A DNA stretch of 32,416 nucleotides from Lachnospiraceae bacterium (GCA_024693545.1 JAILKT010000025.1:1-32416); one strand, 5' to 3'; positions 1 through 7,959 are shown, counted from the first letter of the stretch. Notes: generated by a model from the sequence alone, not told the origin. Program-made: numbers and translations.

Positions 1-1275
1 ACCGAATGACTTTGTTCTTACATCAAGCACCTCGCCCTGAGCGATATAAGCGCGAAGCTTAGCATCAGCGGTAGATTGAAGACGATAGAAAGTGATCTCG
101 CCGGGAGCGATATCTCCTTCGAGTGTTCCGTTTGTAACCTCGACAGGAAGAGCTCTTGCCATGATCTTCTGATATCTCATCTCACAGAATGCCATCTTCT
201 TTGAGCAGGTATTTCCGCAATGGAATCCCATAAATGTATCTTTATGTGTATAAGGGAACTTGCCCTTGATCGACTCGTCGTACATATCATCGGGTACAGA
301 GTTGTTGATATCAAGAAGTGTAACGATATCATTACTTACACAGGTACCGATAAACTCAGAGAGACATCCGTAAATATCAACCTCACATGAAACGGGGATT
401 CCCATTCCTGTAAGACGGCTGTTTACATAGCAGGGAACAAATCCAAACTGAGTCTGGAATGCGGGCCAGCACTTGCCGGCGATAGCAACATATTTTCTGT
501 ATCCCTTATGAGCCTCAACCCAGTCAAGAAGTGTAAGTTCGTACTGAGCAAGCTTGGCAAGAACTTCGGGTTTTTTATTACCTGCACCGAGCTCTGCTTC
601 CATCTCTTTAACCTTTGCGGGAATTCTTTCATCTCCTGCATGCTTATTGAATGCTTCAAAAAGGTCAAGTTCGGAATTTTCCTCGATCTCAACACCAAGA
701 TTGTAAAGCTGCTTGATGGGAGCGTTACAAGCAAGGAAGTTAAGCGGTCTGGGTCCGAAGGAAATGATCTTAAGGTCGGAAAGTCCGACGATCGCACGTG
801 CGATCGGAACGAATTCATTGATCATATCAGCGCATTCTTTTGCTGTTCCGACAGGATATTCGGGGATATAAGCCTTAATGTTTCTAAGTCTGAGGTTGTA
901 GCTTGCATTAAGCATACCGCAGTATGCGTCGCCACGGCCGTCCATAAGATCGCTCTGGCTTTCCTCTGCTGCAGCGATAAACATAGCGGGTCCGTCAAAA
1001 TGCTTTGCAAGAAGAGTCTCGGAAATTTCGGGTCCGAAGTTTCCAAGGTATACGCAAAGCGCATTACATCCTGCTTTTTTAACGTCTTCAAGAGCCTGAA
1101 CCATATGGATCTCACTCTCAACGATACAAATAGGGCACTCATAAATATTCTCTGTGCCATACTTGTCTGTGTAAGCTTTAATGAGAGCTTTTCTTCTGTT
1201 TACGGAAAGACTCTCGGGGAAACAATCACGGCTTACAGCAACAATACCGATTTTAACCTGGGGTAGATTTGTCAT
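1..1275 (-). CDS. L-fucose/L-arabinose isomerase family protein (3' end cut by window edge)
   Basis: The reading frame runs 425 codons from an ATG at 1275 to the left edge with no stop, so the C-terminus is missing. The start follows AGGAGA with 7 bases of spacing. The protein resembles the L-fucose/L-arabinose isomerase superfamily (COG2407-like), which interconverts aldoses and ketoses with a divalent metal. Likely metal and active-site segments are SCEVD (Glu298), LLDIN (Asp322) and GFHCGNT (His352). It lies downstream of a DUF4867 gene and a xylulokinase, so the set probably isomerises a sugar to a ketose that the kinase phosphorylates. The substrate cannot be read from sequence; L-arabinose, D-arabinose, L-fucose or another pentose are all possible. 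It appears to have its own promoter (1373-1401). Family assignment is fairly sure, substrate is not. Confidence 0.85.
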   Translation of the reverse strand, partial: MTNLPQVKIGIVAVSRDCFPESLSVNRRKALIKAYTDKYGTENIYECPICIVESEIHMVQALEDVKKAGCNALCVYLGNFGPEISETLLAKHFDGPAMFIAAAEESQSDLMDGRGDAYCGMLNASYNLRLRNIKAYIPEYPVGTAKECADMINEFVPIARAIVGLSDLKIISFGPRPLNFLACNAPIKQLYNLGVEIEENSELDLFEAFNKHAGDERIPAKVKEMEAELGAGNKKPEVLAKLAQYELTLLDWVEAHKGYRKYVAIAGKCWPAFQTQFGFVPCYVNSRLTGMGIPVSCEVDIYGCLSEFIGTCVSNDIVTLLDINNSVPDDMYDESIKGKFPYTHKDTFMGFHCGNTCSKKMAFCEMRYQKIMARALPVEVTNGTLEGDIAPGEITFYRLQSTADAKLRAYIAQGEVLDVRTKSFG

Positions 1276-1319
1276 TGTTTATTCTCCTTGTGTATGAATT
1301 ATATTGTAAAGGTATCCTT

Positions 1320-1371
1320 AAAGATACCAAGTACACTTTTTACTCCCCTTTAACAAAGGTACAAAGTACAC
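1320..1371 (-). repeat. Pair of 17-bp direct repeats in the isomerase leader (possible operator)
   Basis: On the minus strand GTGTACTTTGTACCTTT (1371-1355) and GTGTACTTGGTATCTTT (1336-1320) match at 15 of 17 positions, with starts 35 bp apart. Both lie just downstream of the -10 box of the isomerase promoter. The second copy overlaps a small inverted repeat, GGTATC with GATACC (1311-1328). This fits a repressor operator, but no regulator gene is in the window. Confidence 0.5.
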
Positions 1372-1372
1372 C

Positions 1373-1401
1373 ATTATATTTTTCCTTTATTGAGGTGAAA
1401 A
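1373..1401 (-). promoter_or_regulatory. Predicted sigma-A-type promoter of the isomerase gene
   Basis: On the minus strand TTTTCA (1401-1396), a 17-base spacer and TATAAT (1378-1373) precede the isomerase gene, leaving a leader of about 90 bases. The -10 is perfect and the -35 is weak. Confidence 0.5.
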
Positions 1402-1425
1402 AATTCTCCGTTTATTATATATGAT

Positions 1426-1487
1426 GATCGATGAGTTATTAAACATAACTTGTTATTTTTTTGGGTAGAGGTAATAACTCACCGATC
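1426..1487 (-). other. Long inverted repeat between xylulokinase and isomerase genes
   Basis: Arms 1426-1441 and 1472-1487 pair over 16 bp on the minus-strand RNA, counting one G-U pair, around a 30-base loop. The loop holds a smaller palindrome, ATAACaaGTTAT. The stem starts 37 bases after the xylulokinase stop codon. No uridine tract follows directly, so it is not a textbook terminator. It could be a 3'-end or mRNA-stability element, or a protein-binding dyad. Confidence 0.6.
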
Positions 1488-1524
1488 TCATGATATGATT
1501 TTTTTGTACGATTTCTTCAAAAAA

Positions 1525-3000
1525 TTACTTAATTTCGCTATATACATCCTTAAGTGCAGGATATATATCAACAAAGCAGCGATATTTCTTCTCGTATCTA
1601 GCTGCAATCTCAGGATCGGGCTCTACAGTGTCGATGACCTTTACTATCTTCTCGGCAGCTTCAGTAACGCTCGAATACTCTCCGCATGCAACTGCAGCGA
1701 GCATAGCACCGCCGAGAGCGGGGCCTTCCTCCGACTCGATTATATCAACCTTAAGGTTCATAACGTTCGCAATGATCTTTCTCCAAAGGGGTGATTTGGC
1801 ACCACCGCCACAGATCTTTGTACGTTCAAGCTTGATACCGAGTTTTCTGGCAACTTCAACAGAATCTCTAAGTCCGAATGCAACTCCCTCAAGAACGGCA
1901 AGCGTCATGTCTTCTCTTGTTGTATCCATGGACATTCCGATAAATGCACCTCTGGCATCGGGATTGTTATGAGGTGAGCGCTCACCCATAAGGTAAGGAA
2001 GGAAAAATACTCTGTTATTTCCAAGCATGTCATCTGTTATATCCTTCTGCTCTCCTGCATAATCTTTAGTCCTGATTATCTCATCCATAAACCACTTGTT
2101 ACATGAAGCAGCCGAAAGCATACATCCCATAAGATGATAGCATCCGTCGGCATGATCAAAATAATGAATGGCATTATTATCGTTTTCAGCATAATTCTTA
2201 CTGGAGATAAATACCGTACCCGATGTACCGAGAGAGATATTGCAGCGTCCGTCTCCGACTGTGCCCGTTCCTACTGCCGCAGCAGCATTGTCACCGGCAC
2301 CGGCAACGATCTTAACCGTTTCCGGAAGTCCCAGCTCTTTCGCAATGTCAGGTAAGATGGTGCCGACCGTCTCATAACTTTCGAACAACTTGGGAAGCAT
2401 ATCTTCACCGATCGAACAGATATCGAGCATCTCTTTGGACCACTTACGATTTTTAACATCAAGAAGAAGCATACCGGATGCATCCGAAACATCGGTGCAG
2501 AATACTCCCGAAAGCTTATATGCAATATAATCCTTGGGAAGCATGATCTTGCATATTCTCTTGAAATTTTCGGGCTCATTGTCACGAACCCAAAGGATCT
2601 TGGGCGCGGTAAAACCTGCAAATGCAATATTTGCGGTATAAGCAGAAAGCTTATCGGTTCCGATCACTTTGTTGAGGTAATCCGTCTCTTTCTGAGTACG
2701 TCCGTCATTCCAAAGAATCGCTGGGCGAATAACCTCATCCTTGTCATCAAGAATAACAAGGCCGTGCATCTGACCGCCAAAGCTGATACCGGCAACCTGA
2801 GATTTGTCGCACTCACTTGTAAGTTCCTTAATTCCCTCAACTACTCCTGTCCACCAATCCTGCGGCTTTTGCTCGGACCAACCGGGATTCGGAAAGAAAA
2901 GAGGGTACTCCTTTGATACGATCTTTTTAACTTTGCCGTTACCCTCCATGAGCAGGAGCTTTACAGCCGAAGTTCCAAGATCGACTCCGATGTATAACAT
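1525..3000 (-). CDS. xylB: Xylulokinase (FGGY family)
   Basis: A 491-residue FGGY-family carbohydrate kinase that transfers phosphate from ATP to D-xylulose (or a close ketose), feeding the pentose phosphate pathway. The N-terminal phosphate-binding loop VDLGTSAVK (6-14), the xylulokinase-type segment GGQMHG (75-80), ILWNDGRT (95-102) and the catalytic Asp237 in GAGDNAAAA are present, and the length is normal. I chose ATG 3000 (MLYIGVDLG), which has GGAG six bases upstream and matches the usual family N-terminus; an ATG at 3012 is in frame but lacks a ribosome binding site. The DUF4867 gene lies upstream and the isomerase downstream. FGGY members vary in substrate, so the true ketose may differ because the partner isomerase is of the fucose/arabinose type rather than XylA. 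Confidence 0.88.
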   Translation of the reverse strand: MLYIGVDLGTSAVKLLLMEGNGKVKKIVSKEYPLFFPNPGWSEQKPQDWWTGVVEGIKELTSECDKSQVAGISFGGQMHGLVILDDKDEVIRPAILWNDGRTQKETDYLNKVIGTDKLSAYTANIAFAGFTAPKILWVRDNEPENFKRICKIMLPKDYIAYKLSGVFCTDVSDASGMLLLDVKNRKWSKEMLDICSIGEDMLPKLFESYETVGTILPDIAKELGLPETVKIVAGAGDNAAAAVGTGTVGDGRCNISLGTSGTVFISSKNYAENDNNAIHYFDHADGCYHLMGCMLSAASCNKWFMDEIIRTKDYAGEQKDITDDMLGNNRVFFLPYLMGERSPHNNPDARGAFIGMSMDTTREDMTLAVLEGVAFGLRDSVEVARKLGIKLERTKICGGGAKSPLWRKIIANVMNLKVDIIESEEGPALGGAMLAAVACGEYSSVTEAAEKIVKVIDTVEPDPEIAARYEKKYRCFVDIYPALKDVYSEIK

Positions 3001-3015
3001 AGAACACTCCATTCC

Positions 3016-3031
3016 GCACCTGTAAAGGTGC
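3016..3031. other. Small hairpin just upstream of the xylulokinase start
   Basis: GCACC (3016-3020) and GGTGC (3027-3031) form a 5-bp stem with a 6-base loop. On the minus strand it sits a few bases before the xylB ribosome binding site. On the plus strand it is followed by seven T residues, but no plus-strand gene ends here. A role in xylB translation is possible but unsupported beyond position. Confidence 0.35.
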
Positions 3032-3084
3032 TATTTTTTTATCCAAATGCTTTCGCATCCAAAATCAGAATTCAATTGCTCTGT

Positions 3085-3705
3085 TTATACAGAAATGTTT
3101 GCTCCTTTGAGACCGATAAATGCTTTTTCGTCCTGTCCTCCGTCCTTATGAGCGATAAGCCACTTATTGGCTGCCATAAGTAGTTTATCCTCAGGTGTTC
3201 CCTCCGGACGTTCGGTAAGATCGGCATTTGTTCCCCTTGCAAGAATAACGATTACTCTAAAACCATCTCCTTCGGCAGTACAAGGTGCATAGTGAAGAGT
3301 TGTCGCATACATCTCGACAGCAGTTCCCGCCGGAACCTTAAAAGCTTCAATCTTTGATGTGTCGTAAGAAAAATCATCTTCTATGTCGCGCTGGTCGCCG
3401 ACAAGAAGGATTGTGTCGTAAAGAGCGATGTTTACCTCGCTGCATCTGTGATACTCAACTGCATTGAGAAGTTTGTTGTTTCCGTTGCAGTATCCAATCT
3501 CGATGGGAATACCTCCGTAGAAATTCTTTTCGAATTCCTTAGCTCCCGCAGCTGCTTCAAGATCCTTATCAGAAGCCACATAAATCACACTGTCTTCAGG
3601 CATGGGCTTTGTGGACAGAACCTTGAGAAGATCGGTGCAATCAATCCCCTTTACAACCTTGCCGTATTTCTTAAAAGCGGCATCGGTCACACTCTTGATT
3701 ACCAT
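3085..3705 (-). CDS. DUF4867 family cupin-like protein
   Basis: A 206-residue soluble protein that I recognise as DUF4867, a cupin-like family found in Clostridia beside sugar-isomerase and kinase genes. No function is established to my knowledge. Candidate metal ligands are in NAVEYHRCSE (Glu84, His86, Glu90) and in TTLHYAPC (His138), spaced as two cupin motifs. There is no signal peptide or membrane segment. The start has AAGGAGA seven bases upstream. It lies 22 bases after the folB-folK stop and 85 bases before the xylulokinase start, on the same strand. Position suggests a sugar-handling enzyme (epimerase, isomerase or mutarotase) in the same pathway as the kinase and isomerase; that is inference. 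Confidence 0.8.
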   Translation of the reverse strand: MVIKSVTDAAFKKYGKVVKGIDCTDLLKVLSTKPMPEDSVIYVASDKDLEAAAGAKEFEKNFYGGIPIEIGYCNGNNKLLNAVEYHRCSEVNIALYDTILLVGDQRDIEDDFSYDTSKIEAFKVPAGTAVEMYATTLHYAPCTAEGDGFRVIVILARGTNADLTERPEGTPEDKLLMAANKWLIAHKDGGQDEKAFIGLKGANISV

Positions 3706-3727
3706 AATCTTTCTCCTTTATTCTTTT

Positions 3728-4570
3728 TTAGTATTTATTTAGAGACCCCTTAGGAGTCTTGCTAACAAGTTTTTCAAGCATTTCGCGAACAGATTCGTTT
3801 GTAACGGGATGAATAAGCTGCGGTGCTATCCCGCAAAGCGGTTCAAGTACAAATAATCTGTTTTTTATATCAGGATGTGGAATGACAAGATCCTTTGAAT
3901 ACATAATAAGATCATCATAAAACAAAATATCGATATCGAGTGTTCTCGGACCCCAATGTTCTTTTCTCTCTCTCCCGAATTCCGCTTCGATAATATGTAA
4001 TTCATCAAGAAGCTCATGAGGTTCAAGAAGAGTACGGATTTCCAGGCATCCGTTCAGGAAATCCGGCTGATCCGTCACACCGTACGGCTTTGTTTCGATG
4101 ATGTCCGAAACGCTTATAACCCTTATCTGTTCATGCTCATCAAGTTTTTTCAGGGCATCCCTTATGATAATCTCCCTCTCACCGATATTGGATCCGACTG
4201 AGAGATAAGATGTATGCCATTGTCTTTCAACTTCGACAAAAACAGTATCGACATGAAGAAGCATCGGTGCCCATGGTTTATCAACCCTGATCCTGACCTT
4301 CTCCACATCAAATCTGAGCAAAATCTTGCGCGATATCTCCTCGGCAAGTTTTTCGATCAATTTGTATGTATTTTCGCTGGCGATCTTAGTTATATATTCA
4401 CAAACCTGTCCGTAATGAACGGTAGCAGAAAGCTCATCCTTTTTCCCCGCCTCACGAAGGTCCTTATAAAGATCGGCGGATATCAAGAATTTCTGTCCGA
4501 GAGAATTCTCTTCACTGCAGACACCGTGTCTGGCAAAAACTTCAAGTTTTTCTATGTGAATCCTGTCCAT
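3728..4570 (-). CDS. folBK: Bifunctional dihydroneopterin aldolase / HPPK (FolB-FolK fusion)
   Basis: A 280-residue fusion of two consecutive folate enzymes. Residues 1-117 are FolB, which converts 7,8-dihydroneopterin to 6-hydroxymethyl-7,8-dihydropterin; the catalytic-type segments FARHGVCSEEN and RVDKPWA (Lys98) are present. Residues about 120-270 are FolK, the pyrophosphokinase, starting at SVGSNIGER and carrying the signature HWGPRTLDIDILFYDD, whose Asp212 and Asp214 bind magnesium. The start follows AGGA six bases away. The gene follows folP by 93 bases and completes the folE-folP-folBK pathway block. Such fusions are well known in Firmicutes. The last codons contain a small stem, GACTCC with GGGGTC, at 3744-3758. 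Confidence 0.95.
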   Translation of the reverse strand: MDRIHIEKLEVFARHGVCSEENSLGQKFLISADLYKDLREAGKKDELSATVHYGQVCEYITKIASENTYKLIEKLAEEISRKILLRFDVEKVRIRVDKPWAPMLLHVDTVFVEVERQWHTSYLSVGSNIGEREIIIRDALKKLDEHEQIRVISVSDIIETKPYGVTDQPDFLNGCLEIRTLLEPHELLDELHIIEAEFGRERKEHWGPRTLDIDILFYDDLIMYSKDLVIPHPDIKNRLFVLEPLCGIAPQLIHPVTNESVREMLEKLVSKTPKGSLNKY

Positions 4571-4663
4571 TTCGTTTCCTCTCGTGTTTCAATTTTTGAT
4601 ATTACAATCGTAAAATTAAGCCGCAGGGTCCCTTGAATTTCATCGGGCCTCTGCTGCTCTTTG

Positions 4664-5509
4664 TCACCTGCAAAGTGCCTCCATCATGCTGACAAATCTC
4701 ACATTTTCCTTAACGTCATGAACTCTTACAAAAGCAGTGCCGGACATAACGGCCATTGCCGTAGTCGCAAGCGTTCCTTCGAGACGTTCATTGACACCGA
4801 GTCCCGTAACCGCGCCGATAACAGACTTTCTCGAACATCCCAGAAGTATCGGATAACCGAGTTCGGAAAATCGACCGAGTTCTCTGATCACCGACAGATT
4901 TTCGGAAGCATCCTTGCCAAAGCCGACTCCGGGATCGAGAATGATCTTATTTTTTTCTATTCCGGCCCCGACAGCACCCTCCGCAATGATCCTGAGATCT
5001 TCACAAATACCGTCGATATAATTTTTCTTTTTATCAAAATACTGACCGTCGTGCATCAGACAACAGAAAGCACCGGATTCCGCTATCACAGCGGCCATAT
5101 CGCAGTCAAACCTGAGCCCGCTCACATCGTTTACGATATCGGCCCCTGCTTTTATTGCAGCATCGGCGACAACGGCTTTTCTTGTATCAACGCTTATGGG
5201 GATATCCGAAAAGCTTCTGATCTTTTTTATAACCGGCACAACTCTCGCCATCTCTTCGGAAGAGCTGATCTGTGTAAATCCCGGTCTCGTGGATTCTCCC
5301 CCGACATCGATCAGATCGGCACCGTTCTCGATAAGCTTCTTAGCCTTATCGATGGCATCGGTGATTTCGAAAGCCTCTCCGCCATCCGAAAATGAATCGG
5401 GTGTCACATTAAGTATCGCACAAATATATGTATGTTTTTCGGTATTAAACTTTCTGTTTCGTATCTGCACTCTTTTCCAGGCTCGAAGCGGATCGACACC
5501 TGCCTCCAT
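4664..5509 (-). CDS. folP: Dihydropteroate synthase
   Basis: A 281-residue TIM-barrel enzyme that joins p-aminobenzoate to the pterin pyrophosphate; it is the sulfonamide target. Diagnostic segments are NVTPDSFSDGG (34-44), DVGGESTRPG (68-77), SVDTRK (106-111), GADIVND, DPGVGFGK and GCSRKSVIG, with RVHDV near the C-terminus. The usual MHM near the middle reads MHDGQ here. The start is the ATG at 5509, 11 bases after the folE stop; no strong ribosome binding site is visible, so translational coupling to folE is likely. Length is normal. Confidence 0.95.
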   Translation of the reverse strand: MEAGVDPLRAWKRVQIRNRKFNTEKHTYICAILNVTPDSFSDGGEAFEITDAIDKAKKLIENGADLIDVGGESTRPGFTQISSSEEMARVVPVIKKIRSFSDIPISVDTRKAVVADAAIKAGADIVNDVSGLRFDCDMAAVIAESGAFCCLMHDGQYFDKKKNYIDGICEDLRIIAEGAVGAGIEKNKIILDPGVGFGKDASENLSVIRELGRFSELGYPILLGCSRKSVIGAVTGLGVNERLEGTLATTAMAVMSGTAFVRVHDVKENVRFVSMMEALCR

Positions 5510-5520
5510 ATTAAATGCAA

Positions 5521-6102
5521 TTATTGGTTTCCTCGTTCATATATCAAGCTAAGCGCTGTATTCTTAAGTCCCTCATTTTGCTCGAATTCACCTCTCAGAC
5601 TCATCGTAACGGTTTTGGTTCCGGGTTTTTTGACGCCTCTCATAGTCATGCATGTATGCTCAGCAGAAGCCACAACCATTACGCCTTTAGCTCCAAGCTC
5701 CTTTGATACCGCATCGGCGATCTGAGACGTAAACCTTTCCTGAACCTGAAGACGCCGAGCGAACACCTCAACCGTTCTGGCAAGCTTACTGAGTCCGACA
5801 ATCTTTTTATCGGGGATATATGCAATATGTACTTTTCCGAAGAACGGCATCATATGATGCTCACACATGGAATAAAATGAAATATCCTTTTCGATAACGA
5901 TACCATTTGCCGATCCGGTTTCTTCCGCTTCAAACTGCCTTGATAATCTTTCGGAAGCATCATCTTCATAACCTGCAAATATCTCTTCATACATTCTTGC
6001 GACTCTGTCGGGAGTATCCGTAAGGCCTTCCCTCGCCGTGTCTTCGCCTATTGCCTCAAGCAGCATATCCACAGCCTTTTTAACTTTTTCCTTATCTATC
6101 AT
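5521..6102 (-). CDS. folE: GTP cyclohydrolase I
   Basis: A 193-residue type I GTP cyclohydrolase, first enzyme of folate synthesis, converting GTP to 7,8-dihydroneopterin triphosphate. The zinc ligands are visible as CEHHMMPF (Cys80, His83) and [12 protein letters not shown] (Cys151). [15 protein letters not shown] and [23 protein letters not shown] are family-typical. GAGG lies five bases before the ATG. It is the first of three folate genes and follows the sortase substrate gene by 51 bases, so it may be read from the sortase transcript or from an unseen local promoter. Confidence 0.96.
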   Translation of the reverse strand: MIDKEKVKKAVDMLLEAIGEDTAREGLTDTPDRVARMYEEIFAGYEDDASERLSRQFEAEETGSANGIVIEKDISFYSMCEHHMMPFFGKVHIAYIPDKKIVGLSKLARTVEVFARRLQVQERFTSQIADAVSKELGAKGVMVVASAEHTCMTMRGVKKPGTKTVTMSLRGEFEQNEGLKNTALSLIYERGNQ

Positions 6103-6130
6103 TTTTTCCTCTGTAACACCGATTCCTTTA

Positions 6131-6181
6131 TTCTTTTTCTTTATTCTTTTTCTTTAATCTTTTTCTCTATTCTTTTTCTTA
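6131..6181 (-). repeat. Four tandem 13-bp A/G-rich repeats spanning the stop codon of the sortase substrate
   Basis: Read on the plus strand the units are TTCTTTTTCTTTA (6131-6143 and 6144-6156, identical), ATCTTTTTCTCTA (6157-6169) and a 12-base TTCTTTTTCTTA (6170-6181). The stop codon of the sortase substrate gene (6154-6156) lies inside the second unit. A 13-base unit is not a multiple of three. Confidence 0.85.
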
Positions 6182-7080
6182 TTCTTTAACGCAAGTACAA
6201 TCGTTGTTGCCAAAACGCCGGCAGCACCCGTCCCACTGACCGCAAGCATAACAAAGTTCATTTCGTCGCCTGTTTTAGGACTGTTGTCTTTTCTTGCGGG
6301 AGTTGTGCTTTTACCACTTGAAGTGGGAGTCTTGGTCGGAGCTTTCGTCGGAGCTTTCGTCGGCGCTTTTGTAGGTGACGACGTAGTGATCTCTTCGTCT
6401 TCATCCTCGTCTTCGTCCTCTTCGTATTCTTCCTCTTCTTCCTCTTCTTCCTCTTCGTATTCTTCCTCTTCTTCATCGGTTTCAAGATCTTCGGGATTCG
6501 CAAAAACAAAACCGTAGATTGGAGTATAATCGGCTTTTCCGCTCAATAATATCTGAACATAATTTATGTCTTCATCATCCGTATAGATTCTTGTCGGAAC
6601 AACCGACACAGAACCGTTCGTCGATTTGTAAAATGTACAATAATCGGCGTATTCCTGAGCTTCATCAGGAAGAGGCATATATATTGTAGCACTCTTGTAA
6701 ACCTCTTTGTCATCGTCATCGGTTTCCTGTAAAAGTCCGATATTAAAAGCGGTATAATAATCTTCCTCGTAATCCACATTCTTTTTTTCAAGAGCCTCGG
6801 CAAAAGGCTCCATTGCTTCATCGCTCAGGAATGTAAATTTATATGTATCGGGATCGGAAACTGATGTTGTAAATTTAGCATATATGTTATCGGAAACAAG
6901 ATCGGGGTATTCATCAACGTAGATATTGTATTCTTCTTCATTAAAAGCGATCTTAACCCCCGCATTAACGGCATTTCCCGGAATAAGCGCCATCAAAAGC
7001 GTAAATGCAAATAAAAAAGCTGATAAAGACTTAAACGAAGAAACCAGTGCCAAATGATTTTTTTCTCTTTTTTTACTCAT
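6154..7080 (-). CDS. Surface protein with SPKTG sorting signal, probable class B sortase substrate
   Basis: A 308-residue secreted protein of unknown fold. Residues about 15-40 form a signal peptide ending near NAVNAG. Residues 41-200 are an acidic, Tyr-rich region with no domain I recognise. Residues 201-230 are almost pure Glu/Asp. Residues 236-252 are TKAP repeats, a wall-spanning style of linker. A sorting signal follows: SPKTG (267-271), a hydrophobic helix (about 274-296) and a Lys/Arg tail. SPKTG is a motif reported for class B sortase of Clostridioides difficile. The ATG overlaps the sortase stop by eight bases (ATGAGTAA), so the two are translationally coupled. The likely role is a protein covalently anchored to peptidoglycan; the acidic tract could bind cations or cationic partners. 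Confidence 0.85.
   Translation of the reverse strand: MSKKREKNHLALVSSFKSLSAFLFAFTLLMALIPGNAVNAGVKIAFNEEEYNIYVDEYPDLVSDNIYAKFTTSVSDPDTYKFTFLSDEAMEPFAEALEKKNVDYEEDYYTAFNIGLLQETDDDDKEVYKSATIYMPLPDEAQEYADYCTFYKSTNGSVSVVPTRIYTDDEDINYVQILLSGKADYTPIYGFVFANPEDLETDEEEEEYEEEEEEEEEEYEEDEDEDEDEEITTSSPTKAPTKAPTKAPTKTPTSSGKSTTPARKDNSPKTGDEMNFVMLAVSGTGAAGVLATTIVLALKNKKKNREKD
6335..6370 (-). repeat. 12-bp coding repeats (TKAP units)
   Basis: Three tandem copies of a 12-bp unit (plus-strand GTCGGAGCTTTC twice, then GTCGGCGCTTTT) encode the TKAP repeats of the sortase substrate. The unit preserves the reading frame. Confidence 0.85.
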
Positions 7081-7954
7081 CCCTTACTTCTCCTATAACC
7101 GGCTGCTCCCCGACTCTGCGGGCCACAACAACAAATCTTCCGTCTTCTTCCGAATATTCGCACGTGGAAAGAGTTATCAGCTCATCCGTAAGGCCTTCGG
7201 AAGGATTGATTTCATACAGGCTCATGCTTTTTATTTTTTCAAGATAATCCGTCAGATCGTCTTCTTCATCAGCCTCGATAAAATTATAAAACTTGAACGA
7301 ATCATCCGTCATATACATAACTTTCGATCTGAAAACCGCAACGATCTCATAGATCGCTTCTTCGTATATGGTGTCAAATCTTATATAACGATGATCGTCA
7401 AAAAACTCTCTGTCTTCGTACTTAAGAAGATCATGAAACATATCCCCGTTTTTCATATTATGCCCGTAGATTATAAAATTGGTGCTCCTGTCGTTAGTGT
7501 CGCACCTGTAATCTATAAAGGGAAGTCCCGCTCTGTCTTCTTCTTTATCAAAATTTCTGTGAAGATAGAATTCCTCATCAAATACCGTCTGCATAACAGG
7601 CAGATTAACTCTCGTATCTTCAATGCTGATCCAGCCGGCAAGGTCGTTATTTATCTCGTAAAGCTCTTTGTACTTGAGGCTTACGCTTTTCTGCAGAGCC
7701 GGCGTTTCTTCATGACTGTCGTTATCTTCGCGGCGGTATGCGACCGGTTTGCCGGTTTCCTCATCGGTATCAAGTATAAGTGAAGCTACGCCGATCTTTT
7801 CGATCAACTCCTCAACTCTTTTTTCCGATCTGTACATGTCGTAGGAGTACGATATAACCTTCGATACAACTATCGCCAAAACGACCATGCTTGCTATCGC
7901 CGTAAAAGCAAGTACTATCTTTTTTTTATCAACACGACCTCTTTGCATAGTCAT
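7073..7954 (-). CDS. srtB: Class B sortase
   Basis: A 293-residue membrane-anchored transpeptidase that cuts a sorting motif and joins the protein to the cell wall. Residues 12-36 are a signal anchor. The catalytic triad is visible: His165 in IIYGHNM, Cys265 in TLSTCEY and Arg273 in DGRFVVVARR. The segment LAGWISIEDTRVNLPVMQ and the helical insert between the His and Cys regions are typical of class B rather than class A or D. The start is uncertain between ATG 7954 and ATG 7948; an AGGG ten bases upstream favours 7954. The gene overlaps its probable substrate by eight bases. A terminator (8045-8071) separates it from htrA upstream, so it should have its own promoter, which I could not place confidently. 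Confidence 0.93.
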   Translation of the reverse strand: MTMQRGRVDKKKIVLAFTAIASMVVLAIVVSKVISYSYDMYRSEKRVEELIEKIGVASLILDTDEETGKPVAYRREDNDSHEETPALQKSVSLKYKELYEINNDLAGWISIEDTRVNLPVMQTVFDEEFYLHRNFDKEEDRAGLPFIDYRCDTNDRSTNFIIYGHNMKNGDMFHDLLKYEDREFFDDHRYIRFDTIYEEAIYEIVAVFRSKVMYMTDDSFKFYNFIEADEEDDLTDYLEKIKSMSLYEINPSEGLTDELITLSTCEYSEEDGRFVVVARRVGEQPVIGEVRDE

Positions 7955-7959
7955 CCCCG

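Noticed and set aside
508-1266. Plus-strand open frame of 252 codons
   Set aside because: It is antisense to the isomerase, whose minus-strand frame is open over 425 codons with a ribosome binding site and family motifs.
3016-3038. Plus-strand intrinsic terminator (hairpin plus T-run)
   Set aside because: No plus-strand gene ends here; the stem is only 5 bp.
4661-5395. Plus-strand open frame of 244 codons
   Set aside because: Antisense to folP; no recognisable protein features.
6335-6480. Short regular repeats as a CRISPR array
   Set aside because: They are 12-bp coding repeats and an acidic codon run without spacers.
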